A stretch of 64,000 bases of DNA from Gyrodactylus bullatarudis (lineage: Eukaryota > Platyhelminthes > Monogenea > Gyrodactylidea > Gyrodactylidae): contig SSNU01000091.1 of NCBI GenBank assembly GCA_012064415.1, forward strand, positions 46,644-110,643, written 5' to 3'. The position numbers and the translations under genes are program-made. Shown here in pieces: positions 24,256 to 36,785 of this stretch. The number at the start of each line of letters is the position of its first letter. Within the stretch, counting starts at the first letter, position 1. The notes beneath the pieces were generated by a model that was not told where the DNA came from, made no database searches, and was given only the letters and a program-made list of their open reading frames with translations.

Positions 24256-27079
24256 TCAATTTTCTGTCTTGAGAAATTTCCGACAATCTACAATGTTATC
24301 ATAGACCATGTTCAAGTTTCTCTCAACTAGAATTTTATCATCCGAATACAAAATTTTGTTATCCCTTGGGTGGAAAACATGAATTCTGATCAGGTCTTTG
24401 AAGTGATCTTTGAGATTGACAAAAAGTTTCTCTTTTATCAAGCTGGAATCTTCCGTGAAAATTATAAGTGTCACTCTGATAAGGTCCAGGTCGCCAAGCT
24501 TCCTATGAATATCACAATAATCGAAAAGGCTCTCTATCTGAAGGGCATCGATTAATTCATCTCCAAGTGTTACAATATAAATTCCATATGATTGCTTACG
24601 TTGTCGTTTAACACAATCTTCTAGCATATCCCTGAATAGAGAATAAACTTTGTAATAAAAACCAGACCTCTGGTTAATGCGTTCAAGGAAATGATAAAAG
24701 TTCTGGATTATTTAAAAAGACTCTTCAACTCAAATTTCTACTTATTCCAAGACTTTGTGACTTCATACATTTGATGTATCATACAAAATAGTAGACACAA
24801 GAAAGATTCACACGTTTACAACATTTTATATATGCCTCAAAAGAAGGAAGGAATATTCTCAAATTTTCCTCTATTGGAAAGTACTAATGTGACAATTTAT
24901 TTACATTACATGAGGGTAATCTTGGACTTTTATTCCAAAGATTACTTATTCATGACAATATTTATTTTATTGTGTGAAGAATTTCAAGGATTTAAGACAA
25001 GCATTCAAGAAACTACTTGATTTTTCAATGAAATTTTACTAGACAATAGAGATGTAACAAATTTTTCAACCTATGATAGTATTATAAATCCTTAACATTA
25101 TTTTATTCAAGATCAAGTCTCAAAATGCTCGTCTGATATAATGTTCAAGTTTAAAGGACAGACTTTTTTAAAAATACTGCTAGATTTTCAATGAATTTTC
25201 ACTACGTTTTCAATAAAATTCCGAATATCTTTTTTGCTCATAATACTTCAAGGGTTTTTTCAATGAAAATAGTAATAGAATCATGTTAGGATCATTTCTG
25301 TTAAATTTTGTTATTCCAATATGCCTACAAGAGAATTTAGGGAAAATGCACGGGATTACAAACGAATTTTCAGTTATTTTAGATCTCACACATCATTGTT
25401 ATCAAAATTATATGTGGAAATTTTACGGAAAACTTTGATTTAAAGAATGGACAAAATTCGTTACATCTCTACTAGCCAATCATAGAAAATACCCTGTAGC
25501 AACTTGCTACTAGCAAGTAGGTATCTTTTTTGTTGGTCATTGAGTATATTATACACTGTATAATATACAGACTGTATAATACAGTATATATTACAGTACA
25601 TACACTTCTAAGTTGTAGCATCTTTCAAATTAAAATTTAATCTGTCTTTCTACACTTACGTCAGGGAACGAAGAATGGAAAGTTTCCTGAAACTTTCAGG
25701 CCTTGCCTCAAGGTACTCCTTGAGTTGTGGATTGCGGTCCATGTTGGGATTATCAAGACGAATGAAATCTGACCTGTCTGAGATTCTCAGAATAACTTGA
25801 TTTATCATCAATTGGCTTATTTGCTCTTGGAAGAGTTGGTGTATTTTACTCTGATGCATTCTTAAATCTCTACTCATGTATATAATCAAATTCTTTTCGG
25901 TTATCCGACCAAAGAAAATATGACTATTCTTATTAGGCAGGGGTTCTTCTATCCAGGTTATCCGATTTGATAATAACGTAATCTAATAAATGAATAAATA
26001 CTTGATTTATATTTCTACTCTAAAGTAGTTTTGTAAAATGTAAATAAATTGCTTTGCTTACGAAATCTTTGGACTCTTCAAGGCATTTCAAAACATCCTT
26101 TTGTTCATAATTAATATAGCGCATACTCCCATCCTTCCACTGTAACTGGTTCATACAATTTTGATGGACTTTTGCAGAGACGTTTGTCTTCAAGACTGGA
26201 ACCTTTGATGAGCATTCCTTGAACGAAAATCTCTCCAACTTTGAGTAGATGGAATGTTTCTTTTCGTCATATCCATTCTTTTTGAGCCAATCTGTGGAAT
26301 TTGAAAAGATTATTTGTTTTGAGTTATTGGTCCCAGCTGCAGTGGGAGAAGGTTTCTGGCTCAATTGTATAATTTCTTGCTTAATTCTTTCTTCAATCTC
26401 TGTCAACGTTTCGAAATATGATTCCAGGGTATAAATGGCTGAATTCTTCACTAATTGTAAATTTTCCAAGTTTGGCTTGTGTAGAATGAAATTCTTGTAG
26501 AGACGTAAGTCACTACAAAAGTCTTTGGGTTTAGAGGTGGGATCAACAACAGTGATCCTAAAGGATTTTTTATCCAGGATCAAATGCAAAAGGTATTTAA
26601 ATCCAGTATCGTAATTCATGGAATTGCACTGGGATAGAATCACAATTAAGTGATCGAATCTCTGTAAAAGTTCATACCTAGAAATAGCAACTTGGACTAC
26701 ATCTTCAAAGGACGACTGCATAAAGATGCAATTTACATTTGGATAGATCAAATCCATATCAGCAAAATTTGAGAATTTCTCCGAGAAAAATATTACAAAC
26801 AAAAGATTCGATTTAGGCTTTAGCTCGCTTTTTAATAAGTTGAGGAGTCGCTTATCAAGATAGTCTATTTGAAGAATGCATAGATTATTATTTCTTCCAT
26901 CAGTACCGAATGCAGGACTTGCCTTAATTCTAAAAAAAACTAATAGTTACCTTGATATTCTTTATTTTTGTTAAAATTTTCGCTTGTGATGACAATAACT
27001 CTTCGTAGTATTTCTCAGGATTAGGATAACTTTTAGACTTTTCTACTAGCTGTTGAAACTCCTCATCTAAATTTTCCAT
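24256..27079 (-). CDS. Probable VWA3-like protein (degenerate von Willebrand A domain)
   Basis: Four exons (minus): 26951-27079, 26062-26922, 25660-25982, 24256-24631; phases match and give 562 aa. Intron 1 is 28 nt. I base the family on layout: a middle segment DWLKKNGYDEKKHSIYSKL, then KVHQNCMNQLQWKDGSMRYI, then RITWIEEPLPN...IFFGRITEKNLIIYMSRDL, resembling the pre-VWA segment and first VWA strand of VWA3A/B. The metal-site motif DxSxS is degenerate here (YMSRD), so metal binding is doubtful. The N-terminal 300 aa resemble a second alpha/beta domain (MDLIYPNVNCIFMQ, HLIVILSQCNS) without a motif I can name. The final exon also contains an internal GTAAGC (near 24590) that could be an alternative donor. 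Family assignment is tentative; the gene structure is better supported than the name. Confidence 0.5.
25180..25330. repeat. Fragment of the TTCTCGATGAA-family dispersed repeat
   Basis: TTTTCAATGAATTTTCACTACG and the following 70 bp resemble the segment at 57040-57190 and the inverse of 7070-7180. It is in the last intron of the VWA3-like gene. Confidence 0.5.
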
Positions 27080-27762
27080 ATTTCCTCTACGAATATGGAT
27101 TTTATCTGCGCAATATGTAGGAATCTTCTCAAGAGATTCGATGAGACTTTTTTACCTTCTGAAGCTAATTTTTTCGAAAAATAATTCAAAAAAGTACAAT
27201 TTTCGTATGTAAACATCTACAACTGGAAAAAACAAGTTTCGAAAATACATTATTTTATTTTTTTAATGATACTCGATAGCAAATTTTCACCCATTTTGAA
27301 TTCCAACTTTGTATTCTACAATAATTCTAGTAGAATTGTAAATTACAAAGCATTCGATTTTTCGAACAGAAATTAAAATTAATAAATCTGATAACATAGG
27401 CAAAATACGTAGCAGAAAGAGAAATACAAATCCTCAAAATCAGGAATGAGTCTGTGGAAATATGCATAGTGTGGACAAAATAAGTAATGCTTAAAAAGTA
27501 TTTATTCGTTAATTATAAGTTATAATTTATAACTAACGACGCGCCCCTATCATAGGGAGATTTAAGTAGCAATGTCATTTCATTGAGCTTCTAGTATTCC
27601 ACTTATGGAAAATTAAATTTATAATCTTCAAAATTTTTTTATTATCTAAAATTTAAAAATTTATATTCAAAGATCTTCATAAAAATAATAATAGGAGTAG
27701 TTATCTGAATCCTTTAGTTTTCTGTTTCTTGATGTTCATACTGTATTGAGAAATAATTTCTT
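27080..27762. other. Intergenic, 683 bp, nothing recognised
   Basis: AT-rich sequence between the start of the VWA3-like gene and the last exon of the next minus-strand gene. It must hold the promoter of the former and the 3' end of the latter. Confidence 0.4.
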
Positions 27763-30700
27763 TCAACCTTTGACGTAGACATTACTCAAGGATTGAATAA
27801 TCGGATCCGATTTGAGGGATATTGGATGAGGATAGTTTAGGTAATCATCTTCGTTTTCCCTTTCCAGGTACTCGTGACAATATGAGAATGTATCTATAAA
27901 TGAAAAGAATATATTCTTATTTCTAGTAGGCAGATGATCTAGCAAGAACAAATCCAAAAGAGTAAAATTGTGTTATTAGAGGGAATAATCACAAGTTGTC
28001 ACAAGAGCAATGTGTCATATGTAGGATTACTCGATAAATTTAGGATTCAATTTAGTCCTAATCATTAAGTAAGAAAGAAAAATGCCACGAATTGTGTATA
28101 TTATTTTAAAAGTAAGTTATTCTTCCTAAAAAAATAATGAAAAAATTGTTGATTTCTAGTGGTTATTTCAGGGTGGGAATGTTAGAGAGGGGAGTACTAC
28201 CATAGTCAAGATGAGGAAGGATACATTACTTATACAGGGTGAGTCAGAGGTCTAGATAAACACTAGTATCTATATAGCTAGAAGAGTATTAAAGTCAGGG
28301 CTGGGCAGGATTTTATCACTTGTGTTGAGGGATGATGTTCAGAAATGATAGCCAGTTCGATTTTTCAGTCATCTGCATATTTAACCCTTCATGTCCCATC
28401 TTCATTTTTGTAAGTTGATAAATTTTACTCCCTAATAAGGGATGAAAAAAGTATTTTAAGAATCTTTCAGTTCATCGCTCATGAAAGTGTTGTGTTCCAC
28501 TGGTTGAACAATTGAACATGAAGGGTGGGTCTAATTGTTACCGAACTCAAGATGAGATTGGGGACGAACCTGAGATTTGATTGTTCAAAGACTCATATTG
28601 GATTGAGGGCCAATATTACAAAGGATACAAATAGTACACATTTATTAGTAATCTTTTGGACAATTTTTTTCATTTTTTGGTCTCATTTTGTAGAGAAATC
28701 TCTTTTGATTCGATCTTTACTACTAAACCCTATTGAACTCGTTCGTTTAGTAGGGTAAAATTAAAATCTGGATTTTGAATGGAGAAATTAATTCGTCATC
28801 TTTTTTGATAGAAAACTTAATTTATTTAGTAGAATCTCGAGGTAAAAATAAAATTTATAAAAATATGAATCTAGGTTATTGATAAGGTTTAATAAAATAA
28901 TTCGAGATTATATCTGATGTTGGTGGAACTAGCATATGCTGCGAATTTGCAAACCAGAGAGGGAGTAGATGTCAATGTTGAATCTGGTCTTCAGGACAAG
29001 AGTGTTGTTGAGAAGGCACGTGAACTTCAATTTATTCCTGGTAAGGTATGAGGATGGCGAGAGTTCTTTGCTTTGAATCTGGAGAGAAATAGAGAAGGCA
29101 AGTCTGCGAGTCCAGAGAGGAAAGAGTTGAGCCTTAGCTAATAGCTGGATACGGTAAGAGAAAGGGCCAAAACAAGACCGAAGAAATTTTCTTTGAATTT
29201 TCTCAAGTTCATCACTAACTTTACGGGTTATATTCCTTATAAGTCCGGACTTTGACTTTTAAGATAATTACACCCTTTAATTACAAATTACACTCGAGCC
29301 ACACAGATTGTGTTAGCATACACTGAGTAATTACAGCTTTATCATCTACACGACCAAATTAAAATATCAATACGGATTTCTTGACTGAAAATCCTTTCAA
29401 TTCATTTCTCTACCATAGAGCGTGTTTTTACTGGAAGGAAGCAGCATGAGTCTGATTTGAATAGTTGTACTAAATTACAAATGTAGTATTTGTGAATGAG
29501 TTACCATTTTTATAAAGCAATTTACTAAATTCATTCAGATTGTATTTTATCTCTTACTATCAAGAATCATTCTTAATTCGACTTTGAATTTCTATATTCC
29601 AACTTGGACCTTGAAAATGTATGGTGTTCGACAAAGTTCTATCTTCAAGTTCAGTCCAGCAAGTTCAACACAATCAAAAGTCTGATAGCTTTACGAATGT
29701 GAGAGAGCACTTGAATAAAACTAAAAAAAGTGCTAGAGATTTGAAATTTCAACAAAACAATAACTGCTATTCTCAAGTCTAGTAGCAAGACAGTCCTATT
29801 GACTTTTTAGTTTAAAATCTTTTTATTTCGTGTACAATGAAATCAATAAGAGTGAACTATAAAACAGATGCAATAGCTTGGGTTACTCAATTTATATATG
29901 TACAAATGACTAAATGGCTTTGAAATGTGTCAGTTTAATGGGATTGTCCATAAACTAGATGAAACAAAAATAAAATGGGAAAATTCTAATTCACCATCAA
30001 ATGAATTTGCAGAATTTATTCAACAATTTCTTAATATAGAGGATAAGATTAACAAGAGAGCTAAATACAAAACTGATGGTAGGATGCAGCACTTGATCAC
30101 TACAATTTTCAATTTTTTTCAAATGAGAAAGAACTTTTATTTGTTTATTATGCACTGCATAATCTATTTTTCAAAGTTGGGATGTACTAAACACTGGATT
30201 CAATGATTTTGATTGATATTTCATTCAAAAAAATAAATACTCTCATAATTAATATATATATTTCATAAAAAATACAAATGCTAATAGTACAAAAAAAATT
30301 TCGGTCACAATGAATTTATTGATATTGATAATAATTTACTATTTTCTCTCTGACCAGTTTACTATGATTCATTAAAAAGCTTTTAAAGTAGTAGTTTGTA
30401 GTAGAAGAATAGACATGATATAATATTGAGAAAGAAACGATACGATATTCATTCTGAGTGATGAGTAAATATGATGAAGAACATGGTAATTTATTAGCAT
30501 TTGAAAAATACTCTCATTGCAATGAGACAAAGTAAAAGTTATACAGTGTGTAGAAGAGATGAAGCATCATGTTCAACTTGTCTACCTTAATCATTGCAGA
30601 GGTTGAGTAAGACGATTGTGAATTCAATTTCATCTAGATTATGCCTAACATGAACAAATTTCTATTCAATAGTATTCTTCAGTTTAAAACCAGCAAAAAA

Positions 30701-33436
30701 TTCTCTACATGTACATCTTAAAAAGAATTCTAGAGTTTTCGAGTTATTCGATAAGAACTGAAAACCCGACTAGTAGGGCTTTGCCTTTCTATGAAGATTC
30801 TTCATTGAAGAATGAGATAGAAAAACAAAACTTGCATCATCTTGTTAAGGTTTTAAACTCGCAAGAGTAGAAGAGAACTTTTCCTTAGGTCTTATAGTTT
30901 TTGAGCTATTCAAAGTCAAAGTTTAAAATTTACCTATTTATTTCGAAAATCCTCAACTTAAACTCAATATTATGCCAATTTCAGAATGAAACAGGAAAAT
31001 AAACTATTCCAATTCGGATGCAGTAGACCTTGAAGTATTCAGAGCGTAAAAAACCTTTAGGAAATTATGCCCCAGTAATATAATATTTTTATTGACAAAT
31101 CTTCATTTTTTAACACCTTGAAATCAGAATAAAGATGGAGTTGTAGATGTCCAAATCTGGTATGTAAATGTAACAGACTCTATGAGATTATGATTTTTCT
31201 TATTTAAAAAACATCAGAATATTAGTAAAAGTACAATAATTCCAGTTCTCTGCGAGTTTCTTCATCTTGATATACATTTCCAATGAAGTATTTATGAATT
31301 ATTAGAGTCCTAATAGAATAAAATTATTTCTTGACTTGAACAGAAATAGAACAGACTTGATAGTATTTTTTATGATTTTTTTATCTAATTTTAAAATGGG
31401 ACTTGATTTGATTACTTAAATCACTAAAGTTGATAATTAGTTAATGGTATGTAATAATAATCAGTTGATCAGTTTGAAATATTGTCCAGTAGGTAGTAGA
31501 AGAAGAGAATGGTCTCAAACTGGTTTTAGGAAATAGAATTTTATCTAAAGCAACCATTCAGATCAAAGATTTAACAATGTTTACCCAACATTAGGGGAGA
31601 ATGTTGTGGGTATTATTATAATTATTCTTAACAAACAGGAAGCAAACAAAAACAAAATGAAATTATCAAAATAGCCCCTCTCATAATGCATATTTAAGGT
31701 CATCGCGATTACGACTGAAAAATTAAGAAAGACTGGAAGTGGTAATTATTTTTCGATTTCAAATTTGCTCTATAAGCATCTTGAAGCGAGAAAAAAACAG
31801 ACGAAATTATGTTATTTGAGATTCATGAGGAAGAAAATTTAAAATTCAAAGATTTGTCTATATACCGTTAAGAATAGGCAGTAAAAGATAAAGTGAGTAA
31901 AAGTAGCTGAAACTTGAACCACACAATAATGAAATAGAAAGAACAAAACTCCCATGGCCTATGTGAGCTTCATCACCTATTTTACGTTCATGAAAAGTTT
32001 TGGTGATTTTAGTGCAGCTTAAATTTGTTTCTTTTCTAAAAATGTATTGTTAATATATTCGGAGGATTCTCGGATGTATATTTAAATTTAAGTGTACCCC
32101 GTCATTATCAATTTAATGAATCCTACATCTTTTGAACATGAATTTCCAGACAATTATACTTGTAAAATGTATTTTTTCATTTCAACTTTGAAGAAGAAAC
32201 TCACCGGAATCAAAACTGTTCTCTTCAATATAGGGGGAGAAGGACTTTTGGCCAGTACTTAGATATTTATCCCAGTTATTGAGATCATTATTGGAGAAAA
32301 TAATATCAGATGCAATGCTGACAACGCCCAGAGAAGATAAATCATTGGTATCGTACCAATTCTGGAGATTTTCCACCCCCTTGGGAGAATCAACTGAACA
32401 GATTAGCTTGTTTGGGTCATTGTCAGTTTTATTGGCGATTGTCACAGAATTACACTCATCTGATGCCTCCTTTAGAGTTATAAAAGATGGGCATTTGGGG
32501 AGATAAAAATCATCATCAACACTACCATTTGGAAGTGTAGTTATTGGAATGACGACTGAATCTAAATGGGAATACGTTATATTTATCAATTGAAATATTT
32601 TTTGTTATCAAATTTCTCTTTCAATATAATCAGAGTAAATGGATGAATAAGAGAGAAAAATTACATACTTTTTAGAGGTTCATTGCAGCTTGGAAGTTGA
32701 ACTTTTTCAATAGGATTATGGTTAAAATCATTGATTAATTCAGTCTTTTTCTTGTTCTCCCCGAAACCATTGGATAAAGAGTCCATTTCAGACTCAGAAG
32801 TAGTGAGAAAACTGTCATCAAAAGGATAATCATAAAGCGTTCCAAGATTGCTGTCGGGTATGAATTTAGGTTTTTGTTTATTAAAACTGGATGTCATCAA
32901 GTTATATGGCTCCTGATAGATGCAGATATTTGACTGTAAAAATTATTAAATACAAAACATACGCAAATTTGGGTGGAGGAGGAAGCTTTCGTGATATTAT
33001 CGCAATTGAATATAGGATTCTTATCGTTTGACGTGGTTGATAGTTGATTTTGAGATGATGTCCTGCTTTTAGTATAGCCCTCAGTTCTTGTCTGAGGTTT
33101 ATTTGTACTTCGGACTGGAGCTTCAATGTTGTCAAAGTTTAAATTTGGATCAGAACAGCTTCTCAAATGATAACTTGATGCCTGGTTGATTAAGAAATTG
33201 TTAGATGAGATGTTTGTTTGATCAAAGTTAAAGTTGTTGAGCAGGTGAAAGGATTTGGCTGGGGAGAGGTTTACTTTTCTGGGATTTATACATTCGGATA
33301 ATTTGGAATATCTTTCTTTCAAGAATGAAACAAACCCCTCTTGAAAAGGTGGAATGTCATGTTCATGGAAATCGTGAGAAAAATCTCGTTCAGAACATTC
33401 CCGGATTTCCTCAAAAACTTTAATCATCTGCGACAT
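27763..33436 (-). CDS. Unrecognised Ser/Asn/Asp-rich protein
   Basis: Exons (minus): 32963-33436 (ATG at 33436), 32669-32933, 32205-32561, and a terminal exon 27763-27938; all phases match, 423 aa in total. The first intron is 29 nt (32934-32962). The last join spans 4.27 kb and rests only on matching phase and a good acceptor; extra exons in between are possible, or the terminal exon may belong elsewhere. The protein starts MSQMIKVFEEIRECSERDF with a short mixed-charge helical stretch (to about residue 50). It then becomes low-complexity and likely disordered, rich in Ser, Asn, Asp and Thr. I see no catalytic motif, signal peptide or membrane segment and cannot name a family. Confidence 0.55.
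28381..28526. mobile_element. Truncated copy of the piggyBac-type MITE
   Basis: Starts TTAACCCTTCATGTCCC and ends CATGAAGGGT without the closing TTAA. Internal sequence, including GTTCCACTGGTTGAACAATT, is the inverse of the copy at 14670-14956. Confidence 0.65.
28917..29051 (+). other. Orphan exon-like open frame (44 codons)
   Basis: Reads MLVELAYAANLQTREGVDVN and on to ELQFIPG, then a strong donor (CCTG|GTAAGG at 29041) or a stop at 29051. Its composition looks coding compared with the AT-rich surroundings, but no partner exon or family is recognised. It lies antisense within the long last intron of the preceding gene. Confidence 0.25.
29052..32204. other. Long intronic or intergenic stretch, no gene recognised
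   Basis: About 3.1 kb of AT-rich DNA. The longest open frame (29925-30206, plus) shows no family motif and ends in a low-complexity tail. No inverted repeat of note was found. Confidence 0.4.
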
Positions 33437-33855
33437 GATTGTAATGACAGTTGATTTGTGAAATTAACTACGCTAAACTGTAAAATGATCAAACATGCAA
33501 AAGAAACTATCTTTTATAGAATCTTTAATAAAGATTAAGCTGGCATAATTTGTTTTATTGAAACAAAAAATAAAACTGTTTACTCGTGTTTAAAATTATT
33601 CAATGCAATATTTCAGATTTGAACAATTTCTTCTGAAGTCTTCAGACTGAAGAGAATCTCTTTTAGTTAGATGAATGAATAAATGAAATACTTTATTAAT
33701 GTTCTGAGACTCTATATTTTTTAAAATTTCAAAATATACTTTCAATTACAACTATGAATTAGATGACAATTTGTCATACCTACTCAAGTTTTTAAAATTT
33801 TCTATCGATCAATACTCACCCATGCGTATTAGAATTAGAACCAACTTTTACAAAA
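33437..33855. promoter_or_regulatory. 419-bp divergent intergenic region
   Basis: Lies between two start codons pointing outwards (33436 minus, 33856 plus). No specific motif is recognised. Confidence 0.35.
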
Positions 33856-34779
33856 ATGAAAAAAATGTGGCACAAGAGCGCAGCAGCTGAGCCTGCTTCT
33901 GAAAAATCTGCAAACGTTTTGGTTTCAAACCAAAAGAATCATCTTTACAATTTGATAGGTCCAGAGAACGATTTCATTGTCCAGTTCGACCTATTTCGAG
34001 TTCTGCCAAGGTTTCTAATTATTCATAGACTTTTCAAAAAAAGATTTTCAGATTTAACATGGAAAGAAAAAGTTGATCTCATCTCAGCAGCTCATGAAAT
34101 TATAGATGCAGCTAATTTGAATAGTGCTTCACTCACCATCCCAGTGGATTCTTGCACTACTACTGAAGAAATGAAAGATAATGAATCCCCAGTACCATTA
34201 AAAGAATATCAAAAGATTCTGGATCTACCCATCTTTCCAATTTATGAGTCTTTCACTGCTGTTTTGACAACCAAAGACGTTGAGGCTTTTACTGCGTTCT
34301 TTGAACGTGAAGCGAACAAGGTCCCAAAACTCTCCACTAATGACTATCGAACAAAATACTGGACTGGAAAAGAAACATACATTAGGTCCTTGAATTTCAA
34401 TATTGTTAACAAAGACGACTTGTGCTATGAATTTTATTTACTAAATAAGGAGAAAGAAGTACGATCTTTTGAAGGGAAAGAAGTCTCAGAGGTTACACCA
34501 GAACTGCCGAGCCTCAAGTTGGTATTTGTGGAAGGAAAATCGTATCAACTTCCAACGTTCAAGGCGATCAAGAGTAAGGATAGAGACCGCAAGAAGCCGA
34601 GCGTCGTAGCAAATTATATATCAGGCGTCCAACATGAAATTGAGGAGGAAGCCAAGAAAGACGAAAAGTTCCAAATGAATCTAACAACAAAGCCTTGCGT
34701 CGTGGTCATTAACCTACTGGGAAAATTTGAGATAAAACAGGACTCTTTCATTGCTTTTGTCAGGGATTCTGTGAATTAG
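33856..34779 (+). CDS. Uncharacterised 307-aa protein, single exon
   Basis: An intronless ORF starting MKKMWHKSAAAEP at the first ATG in frame. Composition and codon use look coding throughout. Middle region: PRFLIIHRLFKKRFSDLTWKE, then a segment rich in Thr and acidic residues, then SNDYRTKYWTGKET. The C-terminal part ends with hydrophobic VVVINLLGKFEI. There is no signal peptide, transmembrane helix or catalytic motif, and the Lys/Glu-rich stretch near residues 235-270 is probably helical. I cannot name a family. It converges with the EF-hand gene; the two 3' ends probably overlap. Confidence 0.7.
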   Translation: MKKMWHKSAAAEPASEKSANVLVSNQKNHLYNLIGPENDFIVQFDLFRVLPRFLIIHRLFKKRFSDLTWKEKVDLISAAHEIIDAANLNSASLTIPVDSCTTTEEMKDNESPVPLKEYQKILDLPIFPIYESFTAVLTTKDVEAFTAFFEREANKVPKLSTNDYRTKYWTGKETYIRSLNFNIVNKDDLCYEFYLLNKEKEVRSFEGKEVSEVTPELPSLKLVFVEGKSYQLPTFKAIKSKDRDRKKPSVVANYISGVQHEIEEEAKKDEKFQMNLTTKPCVVVINLLGKFEIKQDSFIAFVRDSVN

Positions 34780-34842
34780 GAGAGGATCTTTTCGAATCTT
34801 TACAAGAAAAACTTTAGATTTTAGAACTAAATTTTGAATAAC

Positions 34843-34865
34843 TTTATTGATAAAGGAAAAATAAA
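34843..34865. promoter_or_regulatory. Overlapping poly(A) signals of two convergent genes
   Basis: AATAAA for the plus gene lies at 34860-34865 and AATAAA on the minus strand at 34843-34848 for the EF-hand gene. If both are used, the transcripts overlap tail to tail within the 163 bp between the stop codons. Confidence 0.5.
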
Positions 34866-34942
34866 CAATTTTTCAAGACTATGCTTTTTTTCTTGTTGTT
34901 GTTAGAGGAGAGGAAAATTTTGACAAGATGAAATACATCGGA

Positions 34943-36218
34943 TTACATGTTACTTGTAAGCCCAATTTCCTTGAAAAATTCAATGAGCTCATTGGCGCTG
35001 AGCATTTGGTCGAGATCCTGGTCGAGACGATCAACCTTCTTCTTGACATAATCTCGGTTTACAGTGAATCCGGTGGACTCGAAAAACTTGCACAGCTCAT
35101 TTGCATCAAGTTTGTTGTTCTTGTCGGAGTCGTATTCCTTGAGGAATTTTTCAGCAAGCTCCAAAAGTCTGAATATGAAAAGGAGTAGTTGTTTTAGTTT
35201 TCCAACAAAACGAGGGGCTAAAATTCACGTATATCTAAAGAGGATCTCTCATAAATAAATTAATGTGGAGTTTAAGGACGAGAAGGGGCTGGGGGCTTAT
35301 ATTCCCTCTTTCATAATCATTCAATGATAATAACTATGATATACAAAACCCCCTTCATGTAGTATGCAGTGGACAATATATTACAAGAGAGAAAATGAAT
35401 TTTAATCGTCAATTTCCACAGCAATACTACTACTAATAGCTACATTAGTCGTGGAATACGAGGACAAGAGAATAAAACATGAGTGTTCTGTAGGGGGATT
35501 AACGGATGAACCACAGAAAATCACACCCTAGTGCAATTGAGGATTAAAATTATTCATTTCCGCTAGCAAAAAGAGTGTTGTATAATATGGACACAAGAGA
35601 TTAATCCAAAAGACACATTTAGTACAATCAAAAGGGAATAGAGGAAGATGTGAGAAAATTATCTTGTAACTTTCCCATCAAGTTAGAGATCAATTTGTAA
35701 AATTCTAATTACTTAATACACACAAATGTGTATTTACACATTGTACAATGTTAATATTGATATAAGAATAAAAAATACGAATGAATAATTCAAATTCTAG
35801 TAGATAGATCAGTCCCGGTAGAGTCATTATTCAATGCAACTATAGACGATTCTTTTTACCCATCCACTGTTAACTTTACAATGTAAAGTTCTGTAATGCA
35901 TACAGGAAACATTAGGTTATTCTGTACATCTTTTATTAGAGGGAAATTATTGGAAAAGTATCGATCATTTCCATCTTTCTGTAAAGATTAATGAAAAGAT
36001 GATCTATGTAAGTCATCTCTTGTATACAGTTTCAGATGAGAAAAAAAATCTAGAGAATTAGAATCTAAAGTGACATCTCTCTCTCGCTTTCTTTGGTCAG
36101 AATTTTAATTAATTATTTGTTTTCAAAAAGATTATGTAGAATAGTAATGTTAGCAACATGATGTTACCGAAAGAGAAAAAAACATGAAAATATTAGCAAC
36201 TCACTTTTCATCCTCCAT
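34943..36218 (-). CDS. Small two-EF-hand calcium-binding protein (79 aa)
   Basis: Exon 1 is only 14 bp (36205-36218, ATGGAGGATGAAAA); exon 2 is 34943-35168. The phase-2 junction completes a Lys codon, giving MEDEK then LLELAEKFLKEYD. The first loop DSDKNNKLDANE is a canonical EF-hand (acidic at 1, 3 and 12). The second, DQDLDQMLSANE, has Asp at 1, 3 and 5 and Glu at 12, but Gln instead of Gly at position 6. Length and layout fit the calbindin-D9k or parvalbumin/calmodulin-half class. Likely a cytosolic Ca2+ buffer or sensor. The tiny first exon is supported by an ATG, a GTGAGT donor and phase, but no transcript. If wrong, the start is unknown while exon 2 stands. Confidence 0.78.
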
Positions 36219-36785
36219 AATAAAATAAATGTGTAGTGCGTGTGTCTTTGTTAAGAAATTTTCCTATTCATCTGTGAGAGTAAGGAGATTTTGTACTCAA
36301 TATTTTGATCAATCAGCTTGTAACTGGTTTCTCATTGGTTGATGGGAATAAAAGCTAATGAATATCGTTAAATATTGGACAAGAGAAGGAATTGATCTGA
36401 TCAGGAGAAATTTGAATCTCATTATAATATAATTTATCCATGATCTAAATGGATGATAAAAATGATAGAAAAATTAAACTGCAATATTATCAATTTTCGA
36501 CTATATCAGATTCATCGAGTAATACTGTATGAGCAGTCCTTTTAGGAGATATTCGTATGACCAAAATAGATACGCCAAGTTTCCATCAAAATAAACCAAT
36601 TCGTGAAAGTTATAATTCTTAGAAGAATATAAAGGGAATTTACGCCGTAAATTTTACGGTATCAATTTAAAGCTACATTTAAAACAAACAAAAACATCTT
36701 GTAAAATACTTTAAAATTTAGAATCTAAATTTTAGATTGATTTTTCGAATTCAATTATTTTAAATAATCTATTTATTAAATTATA

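Noticed and set aside
25540..25610. Dense TATA/ACTGTATAAT palindromes
   Set aside because: Low-complexity AT repeats inside an intron; no arm long enough to call an element.
28525..28758. 77-aa open frame
   Set aside because: No homology pattern; it starts at the edge of a truncated MITE and drifts into hydrophobic AT-rich codons.
29925..30206. 93-aa open frame
   Set aside because: The first 60 codons look mildly coding, but no motif, splice partner or family was found; left out as a gene.
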